Shown piece after piece: positions 11,418 to 22,068 of a stretch of DNA of 64,000 nt. The stretch is taken from positions 9,672,001-9,736,000 of the forward strand of contig CM063106.1 of assembly GCA_031841125.1 (NCBI GenBank), given 5' to 3'. Origin of the DNA: Acanthococcus lagerstroemiae. Taxonomy: Eukaryota; Arthropoda; Insecta; Hemiptera; Eriococcidae. Position 1 is the first letter of the stretch; every line of letters starts with the position of its first letter. The notes under the pieces were generated by a model, which saw only the letters and a program-made list of their open reading frames with translations, was not told the origin of the DNA and did no database searches. The position numbers were made by a program, and so were the translations under genes.

Positions 11418-12303
11418 AATGTAGGAATCGGAATCACGAATGCAAAAGGCGCTGACAACTGTTCAGTGGCACTGAGCGAGGGCGTCACTATCCTCCAAGC
11501 GGAGATAATGGCGATCACGGTGGCCATTGAGAGAAGCCAGCAGAAGGGTATTGTTAATAAGTAGATCTATATCTGTACAGACACTCAATCGGCTATCAAA
11601 GTACTATCGTCACACCAAACTACATCCCTGATAGTGGCGGAGTGTGTTAACAAACCATACACCCTTGCTCAGGAGAACCGGGTCACCGTACTATGGACAC
11701 CGAGACACTGCGGCATAAAAGGGAACATGATCGCTGGCAAACTAGCGAAGGAGGGCACCAAAAAGGAATTGGCAACGCCCAGGCCGTGTTTTCCTGTAGC
11801 ATACAGCGTCATAAAATCCAAAGTAAAGGCCTGAATAAGTAAGCAGACGGAAATGCACTGGCGGTTGGCCAGTGGCATGAACGTCAGCAAAACACTGATA
11901 GGGGACACCTCCAGTAAGTACGCCAAGTTCCTATTAGGGCTTGACAGGAAACATGCAAGGCTCATGGTCGGACTACTAACCGGTCATGGGGCCACCAAAC
12001 ACATGTGGTATAAAATAGGAGTGGTAAGAAGCGGCGCCTGTAGGTACTGTGGAGAAGAGGAAGAAACCTCGATCCATATCATATGTCGGTGCCCAGCAAT
12101 AGCCGGGACAAGACGCGAAGCATTGGGGCTAGAATATCCAGCACCCAGTGAAGTCAAAGGGATAGAGCTAAGTAAAATTCTCACTTTGGCTATAAAAGTG
12201 AGGCTACTGAGCTGATCCTTAACAGCAATTTCAGGAATAGTGCAATGGACTGCAAAGTCTGTGCGCTCGGTGCATATAGCGCCACCTCACACACAAATGT
12301 AAA
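11418..12303 (+). mobile_element. 5'-truncated LINE with RNase H domain, 12-bp duplication
   Basis: The segment is bounded by a perfect 12-bp direct repeat TAATAAATTATT (11406-11417 and 12304-12315), the expected signature of target-primed reverse transcription. Only the 3' part of ORF2 is present: RNase H and the C-terminal zinc-knuckle-like tail. The 3' end runs into a short A-rich tail. It lies inside the inverted-repeat element 10786-12993, so it is the younger of the two. Confidence 0.9.
11424..12212 (+). pseudogene. LINE ORF2 fragment: RNase H plus C-terminal CCHC-like region
   Basis: One frame reads through with stops near 11563 and 11832. RNase H motifs visible: ILQAEIMAI with the catalytic glutamate, ICTDTQSAI with the second aspartate, and TPRHCGIKGNMIAGKLAKEG with the histidine and the G-N-A-(D) region, where the usual final aspartate is replaced (IAGKL instead of VADRL). 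The first aspartate lies in the missing 5' part. Downstream, C-R-Y-C...H-x4-C (CRYCGEEEETSIHIICRCP) is the C-terminal cysteine/histidine motif of I/R1-group LINE proteins. Known family role: removal of RNA from the cDNA hybrid. Dead copy. The exact clade (I, Nimb, LOA or R1) cannot be fixed from this fragment. Confidence 0.85.
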
Positions 12304-13012
12304 TAATAAATTATTGCAAGTCGGAAATTCACTTTACTTGTATTGAAAAAGATGTGTGCCAAACATTGATCATGCCAAATCTTGGTCAATTTAATAACTA
12401 CGAAAACTCATAATTTCACTATCGGTACATGTTTTATACTATTTGTAATACTATAGTAGCATTGAGCAGAATAATCAACTTTACCATAGGACAATAGTGG
12501 AAGCAATTAGAAGAACAAAAAATGTCACTCGTACGACTTCTCCGCGTCCGTATTTAGAATCATTATAAACTGAAATTTAATATTGGAAAAGATACTCTGC
12601 ATCAGTACCTTTCTATTGATACAAAAAAAAATGCCAGATTGAAGCTAAAATTACTTACCATTTTGCACTTGGAAAATAATCCTATTTTCTATACTCACAA
12701 AAATCACCGCTTTTTTCGCACCTCGAACATAATCACTGATAACACTAAACGAAGAACATAATTTCACAGAAAAATGGTATCAGATGAAAGGTTATATACA
12801 TTTAAACTACGCAGTAACACAGGTCGCAGCACCTACGTAGCATTCACACAGCTACCGTAACGTTTTGAAAAAGTGACCAACATTTGACACCCTGGCCAAC
12901 AAATGGCACTTTATCTTACATGCTTAGTTATGGTATAAAAGTTAATATGTAGTGTCGGGAGTTCAAATGAAAAAAGGCTTGGGGTGGCCATATTAACCAC
13001 TTGGGAAGGGTA

Positions 13013-13306
13013 ATATGGCCACTGCTATTTCCTGTTGTTTGCAATACTTGAAAATTGAAGGAACCAACAAAATATTTTATGTTTGTCCATATTACAGTTG
13101 CTGTGACGTATTTCCATTGAACAATGAATTTGGACTTAAGAAATTTACTACCTTTGCTATTTGTTCATTATCGGCATTCGGCTCCCTGAACCCTGCCTGT
13201 TGATATGGTTGATAATCGTCAAAATTGGGGTTGATTCGGTCTTTTATTATTTTTATAAATGCTATGCTAAGGTTTAGTGTCAAACTTATGGGCTTGTAGT
13301 TATCTA
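13013..13306. other. Short intergenic stretch with a third ATATGGCCAC terminus
   Basis: ATATGGCCAC preceded by TA recurs at 13013, just outside the right end of the element ending at 12993. It may be the start of a second, truncated copy of the same family. No gene. Confidence 0.4.
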
Positions 13307-13616
13307 CCCGATGCGCAATAAGTTACCCTCTAGTTACCCGCGGTACAGTTACCCATTTGCAACCCTCGATTACCCTCAGATTATCCTCAGATTACCCAGA
13401 AACCCATAAGTTACCCTTGGTTCCCCTATATAGTTACTCGGGTAACTGGCGTGATTTTGCGCATCCCGATACGCATCAGTTACCCTCTAGTTACTTGCGG
13501 AAAAGTTACCCATTTTGTAGACCTCGATACCCTCAGATTACCCAGAAACCCGTCAGTTACCATTTTGGTTCCCCTTTAGTTACCCGGGTAACTGCAGCGG
13601 AATTTTGCGCATCGGG
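13307..13616 (+). mobile_element. GTTACCC-type MITE, copy 2 (two-module form)
   Basis: Begins CCCGATGCGCAATAAGTTAC and ends TTTTGCGCATCGGG. Two ~150-bp modules in tandem, each running from a GCAAT(C/A)AGTTACCCTCTAGTTAC start to a CGGGTAACTG finish. The left flank is TA; the right flank is ATA, so the TA duplication is less clear than in copies 8 and 9. Confidence 0.92.
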
Positions 13617-14681
13617 ATAGAGCAGCTGATCTTTCTATACACAGTTTGTGTCCGCTTCTGTTCTCTAGATCAGCGAACTCCTAATTGAATCGACCTCTGT
13701 GAGACTATAATATATAATATGTACCATACTATTGCTAGCTCTTGTCATTATTTGTACCTGGTATTGCAAAAGTAAATAAATAAAATGCTATTGACGTTTA
13801 ATTTTCAGATAGACGAAGCGAACAATAGATACAAAACTTTACAGCCAGTTTTGTCCTTACTGAACTGTATTCATACATTTTCTTGTATTCACGTTGAACT
13901 ACATATTTTTTTTCAGATTCCATTTTCTCGGTGACCCGAATACACGTAGTCTAATAATACAATAAACGTTCATAGACTCGGTAGACGTCTGCATCGCTCC
14001 AGGTTTCAGCCTGTTCGATCTACGGGAAGGTATCATGTACCTCATTCATTTTCCAGCCTGCATTATGGTGCAACCCGTTGATACTTTTTAATTCCGAGTA
14101 TTAAGAAAATACAAGCGGCCATAATTTTTATACCATCTGTATCTCGTCTCTCTACCCCTTCGTAGTCCACAATTTAACATCGCATTACGAACGCATGGCG
14201 TGAGTTTTAGAACCGCAAATGTAAGATCGTGTTTGCAGCCGACAATTTAAACGCACAATTATCGCACCGAACTGATTCTACATATCTACCTTACAATTAT
14301 TAATTACCACTCAGTTTTTCGTTGTCATCCTAATAATTAGAGTTTACGTCATTTTATGTACTCTTCGCATGATGGATTTCTTCCGACATGACGCAATCAA
14401 CGGTCAGTGCAAATATTGTCAGATTATTATGTTTGTTTTCACGAGCTAGATGCGCCTAATTCGTGTAATTAAATAATTACAAATCCACCCATTACACTTC
14501 TACGATGTAGACTACCTGTTGATATTTTATTACTCACCGTCAATGAAAGTTCGTCGTATATTCTTGTTCGTAGTCAGTATTAAGTTGTTGAAATTGAAAC
14601 AGAAAAGTAAGAGCACAGATTTGTTCACAAATCTCACTGAGAAATCTCTCTTACTTTCCTTCGAGACGGTTCAAGAAGAAC
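13617..14681. other. Unique sequence, no supported gene
   Basis: No transposon match seen. The sequence keeps CpG and TAAT/ATTA-type motifs, so it could hold conserved noncoding DNA, but nothing specific can be supported. Confidence 0.35.
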
Positions 14682-14687
14682 CAAGTA

Positions 14688-16241
14688 AATAGTATAAGCG
14701 TCACTTCATACTACTTTTAGTTATCTTCCCTTCAGCGATCCTTATACCCCAGGAAGCATTATTGCACACTTGATGGGTATTTTCCAGAATGGACATTTTC
14801 CCAAATGGACCGAACAACACATATTTTCGACCATTTTAAACGAAATTCGACCGCTTTAAATAAAAAATCGTCCATTTTAAGCGGAATTTGATTTGTTTAG
14901 AATTATCGAAAATATTCGTTGTTTGGTCCGTTCAGAAAAATGTCCATGTGGGTAATTCTCAGAATTGGGGCATATTTCACTCACAATAAAAATCAGTTTT
15001 GGAAAGCATCTTACTTGCAATTTTTTGGGCAGTTTGGTAATAGACATATCTCTGATACTATTTCTAGTCTACGGCTCAATTAATGCCGAAAAGGGGCGGG
15101 GGCAGAGCGTTTCTAAAAATCTATAGACACTACGGAAGAATTTCCATCGTAGTGGCAACCACAACATTAGAATTTCCATCGCAGTAGCATCTGTTGTGTG
15201 AATATTTCTTTGGCAATGCAGTAGTGGAATGATGATGATCCAGACAACCAGTTTTCCTGTATAATGTGTGGAAAATCATGTACATGGTCTTCAGAAAGTC
15301 AATTGGCAAGGTAAGTGAGCTACAAGTATACTTAGGATATGGATGTATAAATATGTACATTCTTACGTAGTGGATATTTAGTTCCGTGGTAGTGGTTAGA
15401 AATATTAGCATTGCCACTACGAAAAAAAAACAAAACAAAGATGATCCACTATGTAAGAAAAATAGTAAATAAATTGAATTTAAGACTTCAAGTATACTTT
15501 TATGAGCAGTTTTTAATATTTCAATGTCAATATACGTAATAATTTCAGTATAATCCTTTTTTTTTTCAGGATTTAGCAGGATTACAGCAAGATGAGATAA
15601 GTCACTACGAAATACCTCAAAAATTGTAAATAAATGCGTTATCAGATATTTTCATTGAACAAACACTGAGATCCAAGATCTGAGATGCGCATGGTATCCT
15701 TACTGCAGCAATACAGCGTTGCAGCCAGTTGGCAGCATTCGAGATTCAATCTGTGAGCCAGAGAGCGCTACTCAAAAATAACAATTATGATAGAACCTCA
15801 AATGCAGAACCTCCCTTTTACCTCAGCTTGAGGGCGCGTGATATAATCTGAGTTGCTGTTTTTGCTGTCAACATGTATTCTCCCTCATACTAGTGAATTT
15901 CCACCTAGTTTTCCCCGAGGAAAAATTTCATTACATCATTTCAACAAACTTGAAATTTGAAAATGTGAGCCATAACAGCCACTACGATGGAATATTCTGA
16001 GGGTTTATTTGATTTTGTGGTGTGTATAGGGGTGGGGTCAGGTATGTCAATGTCAGGAAAGGTTGAGGAGATAATACTCCATACATTCACTAAAAAATCG
16101 ATTGAAATTTTGAATATGTAGTCTCAAAAAGTTTGATGAACTGAAATATGCCCCTATTCTGAGAATTACCCATTTGAGTGTGCATAAGGACTGTTAAAAT
16201 TAAGAGGACCGAAAGTGGTATGAAGTGACGCTCATACTACT
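14688..16241. mobile_element. 1.55-kb long-inverted-repeat element, 6-bp duplication
   Basis: The left end AATAGTATAAGCGTCACTTC and right end (reverse complement) AGTAGTATGAGCGTCACTTC match in 18 of 20 positions, and similarity continues with gaps for roughly 100 bases, through GCACACTTGA-TGGGTA and CAGAATtGGGGCATATTTCA. CAAGTA flanks both ends (14682-14687 and 16242-16247). No transposase is recognised; a 102-codon minus-strand open frame at 15130-15438 has no motif. The left inverted repeat is split by the smaller element at 14791-14945. Confidence 0.8.
14791..14945. mobile_element. 155-bp MITE nested in the left arm of the 14.7-16.2 kb element
   Basis: GGACATTTTCCCAAATGGAC at 14791 mirrors a reverse complement ending 14945 (GGACATTTTTCTGAACGGAC), with further matching to ATATTTTCGA on each side. 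On both sides of it the host repeat reads roughly ATGGGTAatTctCAGAAT, so about 18-20 bases of host sequence appear duplicated across the insertion. No coding capacity. Confidence 0.75.
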
Positions 16242-16247
16242 CAAGTA

Positions 16248-16800
16248 TTAGGCGTAAATAGAGAGGGATACTTGAGGGACGTAGCCTCCTTTTTTATGTA
16301 TATATATACACACAAGCGGAGGACGACGGCCTCTACGTGGTGGCCATCCCCACTTTTACGCTGGTGGCTCCGTGTATTGGTGGAATATTTTTCACGTATT
16401 AAAATACTAACTGACATGTGTTCAGGGGTGGTTCTCGGCTTGCCCAGATGTACCATTGGGTTTCTTCGCAGGTGTCGCAGGGAATTATTTATTCATAAGC
16501 TCTTGGTATACATGTATGCGGCGATGACGACGACGAGCACGCCAATGACGAGGAGTGAGGCTGCCACCCGTTCGTGCCCTGCCTCACTGAGAGGAGGTGG
16601 ACCTAGTCTATACCCAACTTACCGTGGTCTTACCTACTTGGGGAGTTCGCAACCTCACCCTCTCGTTAACAGCGGGTTGGCGAGAATGGACAATAACAGG
16701 TGGGCAAAGACAGTAATACTTTATAAAATGCCGTTTTGAAAATTGCATTACTCTTGTCATGTGATGTAATTTGAGACCAATTCTAACTTTACTTTGCTAT
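16248..16800. other. Moderately GC-rich stretch, unclassified
   Basis: A 155-codon plus-strand frame (16272-16739) and a minus-strand frame overlap here, but neither shows a domain and composition alone can explain them. 16500-16700 is GC-richer than its surroundings. I see no terminal repeats. Confidence 0.3.
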
Positions 16801-18250
16801 CTGATACCGTTTGGAGCCTTAAAATCCAAATTTTACAGCGAAAATGTCAACTTTCTTCATTTTTACTTCTAAACTGACTAAACGCTCAAGACCATCCGAA
16901 ACCCAAAACACTGATTAAAATTATTCCCTTTTCCAAAATTGGGTCAGAACAAGTTCCCAAGGACAAGCTTGAAATTATTTTCAAAAACTGACCAAACTAT
17001 CGAGAATCAAGATTTAAATTTCATCTTCGAAAAGAACCAAATTCACTTGTTTTAAAAATCAACGACGACGTCATCGATTTAAGGATTTCGAATAATGTAT
17101 CGCACTTTTTATCCAGATTTTAGTTTTGAAAAGGGCTAAATTAACTTGATTTTTTAAAATCAACCAAGTATATTGAAATGAAGGTTTAGTGAGTTACTGA
17201 TCTCGAATACTGCATACCTAAAATTTTTTAGTCACTATAGAATCAAAAAGTAATGATCGGAAAGTTGGAAAATTTGACATAAAATTGAAAACAGATTAGA
17301 AGTCTTCATTCGCCTGGACGAGACTCCAGTGAGTCATCAAAAACTGTAGCCACCTTGGATATTAAAATTTTCGAAAAAGAAATCTCAAAGTTAAAAAAAT
17401 TTATAAAGTGAAAATTAATTTTAATTTGGCATTAGGAGTCCTCTAACTCGAATATGAAAATTCAGCCAGAAGTCTGAAAAATTTCCTCACCTTGGAAGAA
17501 TTACTGGACGATTGTGAGAAAAAAGTATTAAAAATGTCAAAATTTGGAAAATTTATCCAACAAAACTGAAAATTAAACTTAATTCTTCATCAGTCTTCAC
17601 CTAGTATTACAAGACGACTGTTTACCTAGGTTCATAGAAAATTGTAATCACCTTGGAAAAATGATCAAATAAATTTTATAAAGTCTTCAAATTCGAAAAA
17701 TCTAAGAAATTTAAAAAATCTAAGAAATTTAAAATTGAGCTAATTTGAAATTAAAAGTCTTTAACCAACTCGAATGCAGAAAATTCAACCAGATGCATAA
17801 AAAAATTTAGTCACTTCAGAAAAAATATTCGAAAATGATGAAGAAAGATGTTTAAAAAATCTCAAAAATATAAAAATAGATGAAACTGAAAATTGAACTT
17901 AACATCAAAAGTCTTTCGCCGACTCGAATAAGAATTGTTAGGTTTTTGGAAAACAACAGTCATCTTAAAGAAATGATCCGAAAAATTTTACAAAATTTAA
18001 AATTAACTCAGTTCGATGTTAGGAATTTCCAGCTAAGTCGAGTACAAAAACTCAGCCAGATTCATGGAAAATTGTAGCAACCATAGAAAAATAATCAAAA
18101 AACGATCACATAAAATAAATCTCGAAATTTGAAAACTCGACAAAATTGAAACTTGAACTTAATTTTATATGACATGACCTCAACCAACTGGAATAGGAAA
18201 TTTCCATAAGCGTCATCAAAAATTTATTAACTTCTGAAAAATGGTCAAAA
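16800..18250. repeat. Diverged ~150-bp AT-rich repeat array
   Basis: A phrase close to 'tagtcaccttggaaaaatgatc' recurs near 17350, 17492, 17651, 17812, 17961 and 18089, at spacings of 128-161 bases. Each is preceded by 'aactcgaata...aattcagccaga(t)tcat' and followed by runs of 'aattttataaa...tgaaaattgaactta'. This is the same family as 930-1420. It appears to be an old tandem array with strong A/T bias. Confidence 0.7.
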
Positions 18251-18266
18251 AATTTTGGAAAAAAAT

Positions 18267-18350
18267 GGTCTTAACCTAAATATTTAGGAATGATCAAATT
18301 TTGAATCTTTTTTTACTGCTTTCGTTCCTAATATTTAGGTCAAGGTTCCC
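18267..18350. repeat. Small hairpin repeat
   Basis: CCTAAATATTTAGGAATGAT on the left mirrors a reverse complement containing CCTAAATATTAGGAACGAAA on the right, with about 30 bases between them. Probably a tiny MITE remnant; no target duplication is clear. Confidence 0.5.
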
Positions 18351-19043
18351 TGTGGTGCTACAGTGATACAGCTTATCCTGAAAAAAGGAATAGCGGCTCA
18401 AAACAAATGAATGATGGTGATATGGTACTTTACTAGTTTTAGTAGGTCATAGACTCCGGTGGTAACATTAGATTAAGAGTTAGAGTCAAAATGACATCAG
18501 AAACGAATGTAATGACGCAAAATCCCTCGCCAACAAGGGCGGGGCTCGGGGCTATAGCCCCCTCCAAAATTCTTCGAAATTTTTTCAAAAATGATGCAGA
18601 TGGCCTGATGCGGTTACGTTGCGTCGTAGGTGCTTACAGTTCATGAAAATAGGTAGGTACCAAATCAAGCTTTCACCCCTGTCCCCGTTTTTTTTTTTTT
18701 CTAAATTGTAGACCCCACCAAAAAGAAGTTCTGGTTGCTCCCCTGCCCGCCGAGACGTAAATAAATCCAATTTCACTCATATAAGCATTTAGATAAATTT
18801 AATAAGGTGTATGATAATCAAACTGCCATGTTAATTATACGTAAACTTCTATTCGAAACTTCACTCGCGTTGGGCCAAGAAACAATTTTAATTTTTTTTA
18901 AATTAATTTTGTCCAATTATGATTATCCCCAAATGCAACTGTTTAGCCTTTTTCAACCTCCAAATTCAATTTTTTTGTCTTACCCTAGTACATACTGGTG
19001 TTGCCTAAAAATGTTTTTTTTCTCTCTCTCTCGGAAAGTCACC
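18351..19043. other. Intergenic, possible degraded hAT-like repeat
   Basis: 'AAGGGCGGGGCTCGGGGCT' near 18535 and 'TGCTCCCCTGCCCGCCGAG' near 18735-18755 resemble opposite ends of a hAT MITE, but no target duplication matches. No gene seen. Confidence 0.35.
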
Positions 19044-19051
19044 CTCTCAAG

Positions 19052-19345
19052 CAGGCCTGATGAGAGGGGGGAGGAGGGAGATTTCCCCCGAGCCCCGGTA
19101 TTGGAAGGGGGCCCACCAAAAATACCAAGAAGGCAAAAATATGTGAAAACAATAGAAAGCAATTTTTATGAAGCAAAGCAAAATAAAATTGAACAAAAAC
19201 ATTGATAAGTAATCGATGCGCTTGGGTCTATTCGCAGTAGCTGACATGCTGCCAGGTGACAAGTGATACTGTTCTAATAAAGTAATCTTCCAATCGAGCC
19301 CCATAAGAAATTCCCCCGAGTCCCAATTTTCTCTTTACGGCCCTG
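19052..19345. mobile_element. hAT MITE, 294 bp, perfect 8-bp duplication
   Basis: Ends CAGGCCTGATGAGAGGGG and (reverse complement) CAGGGCCGTAAAGAGAAA are a weak inverted pair; both continue to a shared CCCCCGAG motif. CTCTCAAG is duplicated exactly at 19044-19051 and 19346-19353. The overlapping open frames are not genes. Confidence 0.88.
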
Positions 19346-19559
19346 CTCTCAAGAGCTCGATGTTCAACGTGCATATTTGGTTTCCACGTGAGTGGATTTG
19401 AATATTCTACATTTTAGCCCTCTGTTGACCAATACAAATGAAAGTTGGGATCAAACCCCCTGTAAAATTAGATGTCCGTCTCAAAAAGCACTAATTTTGA
19501 CACATTTGCCGCCAACGTGCATGAATTTTAATATTTTATCTTTCAGCCCCCTCACTTGG

Positions 19560-20390
19560 CGGAGAGTATGGCGATGCACGCATGCTAAAGTGGTTCTCCG
19601 GACACCGCGCCCCTCTGGTCCCGGAAACTGCCCTTTCGAGTATCGCATCAGTGACCAGAAGGATGTTTTGGGACTGGCCCTGGCCCCCATTTCGGATTCG
19701 CGGTATCCTGCCAGTGCCACTATGGGACACCCTACTGACCGGTGCAACCCCCACCCAGTACTAACCTGGAATTCGGGTGGACTACAGACAGACGCACCAC
19801 CTTCCTTCACCCCTTATCTCCTCATTTTAGTACGTGTGGCGTCGCAGGAGGGTGGTGACGGCGGGGTGAGCCATGCTGGGGATCTGCAGCAGCTGCAGCA
19901 GCTTTAGGATGATACAGAGTTGTTGTGTCCGGTGTGGGCCAAGCTTTGTCCATCGACCCTCTGTCTCGACCTCTCTGTCTGCATCTTTTTCCTCATAATG
20001 ATCGAAACACCAAGGTGCCACGCCGTCGCTATCGCTCCTGTTGCTGTCCCGCGCCTCTCCAGCTCCCAGACCTCACACACGAATCAGGTATTCCAGGGGT
20101 TGTCATCCACCCCTCGATCATAGTACGCACACATGGAGCTCGGCGCTATATCGCCATCCGATGTAAGTACGTGCCGAAGCACCTGTGGCAGCTCAGGACT
20201 TGGGTCAGGTGGAGTTCAGTTCCCCACGAGACCTGCCTGCCCATACATAGAAGTCGCGTATCAGCGCTCGGGTCCACTCGCCCGTGGTCGACTGAGCGAG
20301 TGCGTCCTTCCAGTTACGAAGCTAGGACTGCTGGATGTCCCGCTTGATGAATCTCGTATCCGCCTTGTTCTTTTTTCCTTCTAGCCTAAT
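19560..20390. other. Unclassified GC-rich block with overlapping open frames
   Basis: About 800 bases that are clearly GC-richer than the surroundings, with open frames in several phases on both strands (for example 19392-19907, 19925-20347 and 20133-20384 on the plus strand; 19481-19810 on the minus strand). None shows a domain I recognise. It may be an eroded coding piece of a transposable element. Without a second copy the coding strand cannot be chosen. Confidence 0.35.
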
Positions 20391-21227
20391 TTTGCTTTCA
20401 CAGAAAAATTATGACAATTTATAATGAAATATTTGAAAAGTTTCTACTTGAATCAAACGTGCCCTAAATTTTATTGGATGGGAAGTAAGTAGCGCGAGAT
20501 GAATAATATGGACCGTTCGAACTTGTGGAGCTGAAAAATTGCGTGATGAAGAGTGAAACAGCAAGGCGTATAAGAAAATGTTCGTGTCTGATTTACACGT
20601 ACATGTGTGACACCCCGTGTTCGAGCTACCGGCCAACAAGATGAAAATAATATTGACTAGTGGCGAGATAAAATTATTATATTTACCATTCGGTTATACT
20701 TTATTGCAGGTATAAATTACCCACTGAAAAAATTGAACGTGGGTTTATACCGCATGCAGTGTTTGAACATGAATATCAAGGGGAAAATACGTGTACAGGT
20801 ATCATGATATAAGAGTACAGCTATTAAATCATAAAAAAAAAAGAACACTGCGTTAAAATTGGCATGTTTCTAGATTTTTTCAGTTTACGCTTAAAGAATA
20901 CACGTAGGCATTATTTCGTGTCTGAATTATCCTAATATGGTCGGTAACAATCGGGTCGTTCATTTCAGGTAAAAAGGGTAAATTCTCGCATTTTAATTGT
21001 ACGAAACTATTGCTAGACTAGTTTCCATTAGATGTGAGTTAGTTTTCAATTTGAAATAAAGATTAGTTGTGCGACAGTTCAAGTCTTCATCGGAGAACAC
21101 TTTAAGGATCTTTGAGACATTTCAAGATCAACCAAAAAATTTTTAAAACCTTTTCAGACCTGTTCAGGACTCTTCACGACTCTGCAGGCCTATACAGAAA
21201 TCTTAAACCGGGTTGAAAATGTGAGAA
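20391..21227. other. Intergenic sequence, no supported gene
   Basis: Only a short stem-loop is visible (GGTATAAAttACCCAC near 20708 pairing with GTGGGTTTATACC near 20742). No element ends or domains. Confidence 0.35.
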
Positions 21228-21500
21228 CCCAATGCGCAAAATCGCACCAGTTACCCGGGTAACTAAAGGAGAACAAAGGTGATCTGAAGGTAACCGAGGG
21301 TAACAAATGGGTAACTTTTCCGTCGCAGATAACTAGAGGGTAACTAATTGCGTAGTATTCCGCCAGTTACCCGGGTAACTAAACGGGAACAAGGGTAGCT
21401 AAAAAGGAACAAGAGTAATCTGAGGGTAACCCGAAGGTAACAAATGAGTAACTTTTCCGCGGGTATCTGGGTATCTAGAGGGTAACTGATTGCGCATCGG
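21228..21500 (-). mobile_element. GTTACCC-type MITE, copy 3 (two modules, reverse)
   Basis: The heptamer appears as GGGTAAC on the plus strand. Ends are CCCAATGCGCAAAATCGC and GATTGCGCATCGG. It contains the GTTACCCGGGTAAC palindrome twice and an inner GCGTAG junction between modules. The terminal G-runs are eroded. Confidence 0.9.
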
Positions 21501-21562
21501 AAAAAGGGTCACAGCAAGTCTAAAAGAAATTTTGATGAGTCAGGGGTTTAAAAATGCTAAAC

Positions 21563-21788
21563 AAATCTAAAAAAGATCTGTATCACGCCGGGAACAGTCT
21601 CGGTGGGTGGATAAAGACTTTAGTCGGCAGTGTACATTCTCTTAGCCTAAAAGAAACCTCCGTTGTGTAAGGCCTAAATCTGAAAAAGATCTGTATCACG
21701 CCGGGAACAGTCTCGGCGGGTGGATACAGACTTTTGTCAGCAGTGTACATTCTCTTAGCCTAAAAGAAACCTCCGTTGTGTAAGGCCT
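21563..21788. repeat. 113-bp tandem duplication
   Basis: Two adjacent units, each starting AAATCT(A/G)AAAAAGATCTG and containing CACGCCGGGAACAGTCTCGG and AAACCTCCGTTGTGTAAGG, lie exactly 113 bases apart with only a handful of substitutions. The duplication looks recent. Confidence 0.95.
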
Positions 21789-21860
21789 AGCGTTGCTTGA
21801 AAATTGACTAATACAAAAAACAAAATGTTGGTTACAGATTGTTGAGGAGGTCTTACACAC

Positions 21861-22068
21861 TTTTCATGAAATGCAGCCGGATTTCAATTTAGATTGTCGC
21901 GAAGCTCGGGCTATCTGGCCCGGGTGGTCCCCAGAGGAAGCTGGTCAGCTGTCGGGCAGCGGGACCCGGCGGTCACAGTTCGTAAGTCCCCTCGTAAAGT
22001 AGACCAAAAGAGAGCGCAGTAGCATTTTGACTAGAATTGGTTTCGAGAGGAAGCGAAGCACGGGCTGT
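21861..22068 (+). repeat. Unclassified dispersed repeat, copy A
   Basis: The stretch from TTTTCATGAAATGCAGCCGG to GAGGAAGCGAAGCACGG matches, in reverse orientation, 27705-27884. Shared runs include GAGGAAGCTGGTCAGCT and CTATCTGGCCCGG. Copy A has about 30 extra bases in the middle. Both copies read through one frame for about 30 codons (IWPGWSxEEAGQL), hinting at an ancestral coding segment, but I cannot name it. Confidence 0.75.

Larger units (their letters stand above)
10786..12993. mobile_element. TA-flanked inverted-repeat element with iterated internal motifs
   Basis: The left end ATATGGCCACCCTAAGC and right end (reverse complement) ATATGGCCACCCCAAGC are inverted and flanked by TA on both sides (10784-10785, 12994-12995). 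A second inverted match of about 25 bases lies further in (AAGATAAAGTGCCATTTGTT near 10887 and its reverse complement near 12900). A 16-base motif close to GTGCCAAATNTTGGTC recurs at 11086, 11245 (reverse), 11279 (reverse), 12356, 12373 and 12875 (reverse), with weaker forms at 11069 and 11231. No transposase of its own. Without the LINE at 11418-12303 and its duplicated target the element would be about 1.3 kb. TA duplication suggests a Tc1/mariner-like or other TA-targeting mobiliser, but that is inference. Confidence 0.8.

Noticed and set aside
16272..16739. 155-codon plus-strand open frame
   Set aside because: No recognisable motif, crosses the edge of a moderately GC-rich stretch, and a minus-strand frame overlaps it; insufficient support for a gene.
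18528..18760. hAT MITE between GGGCGGGGCT and CCCCTGCCCG
   Set aside because: The ends look similar in style, but no inverted match of useful length and no duplication could be found.
19392..20384. Several overlapping open frames up to 171 codons
   Set aside because: Frames overlap on both strands in a GC-rich block; no domain allows a choice, so only the block is reported.
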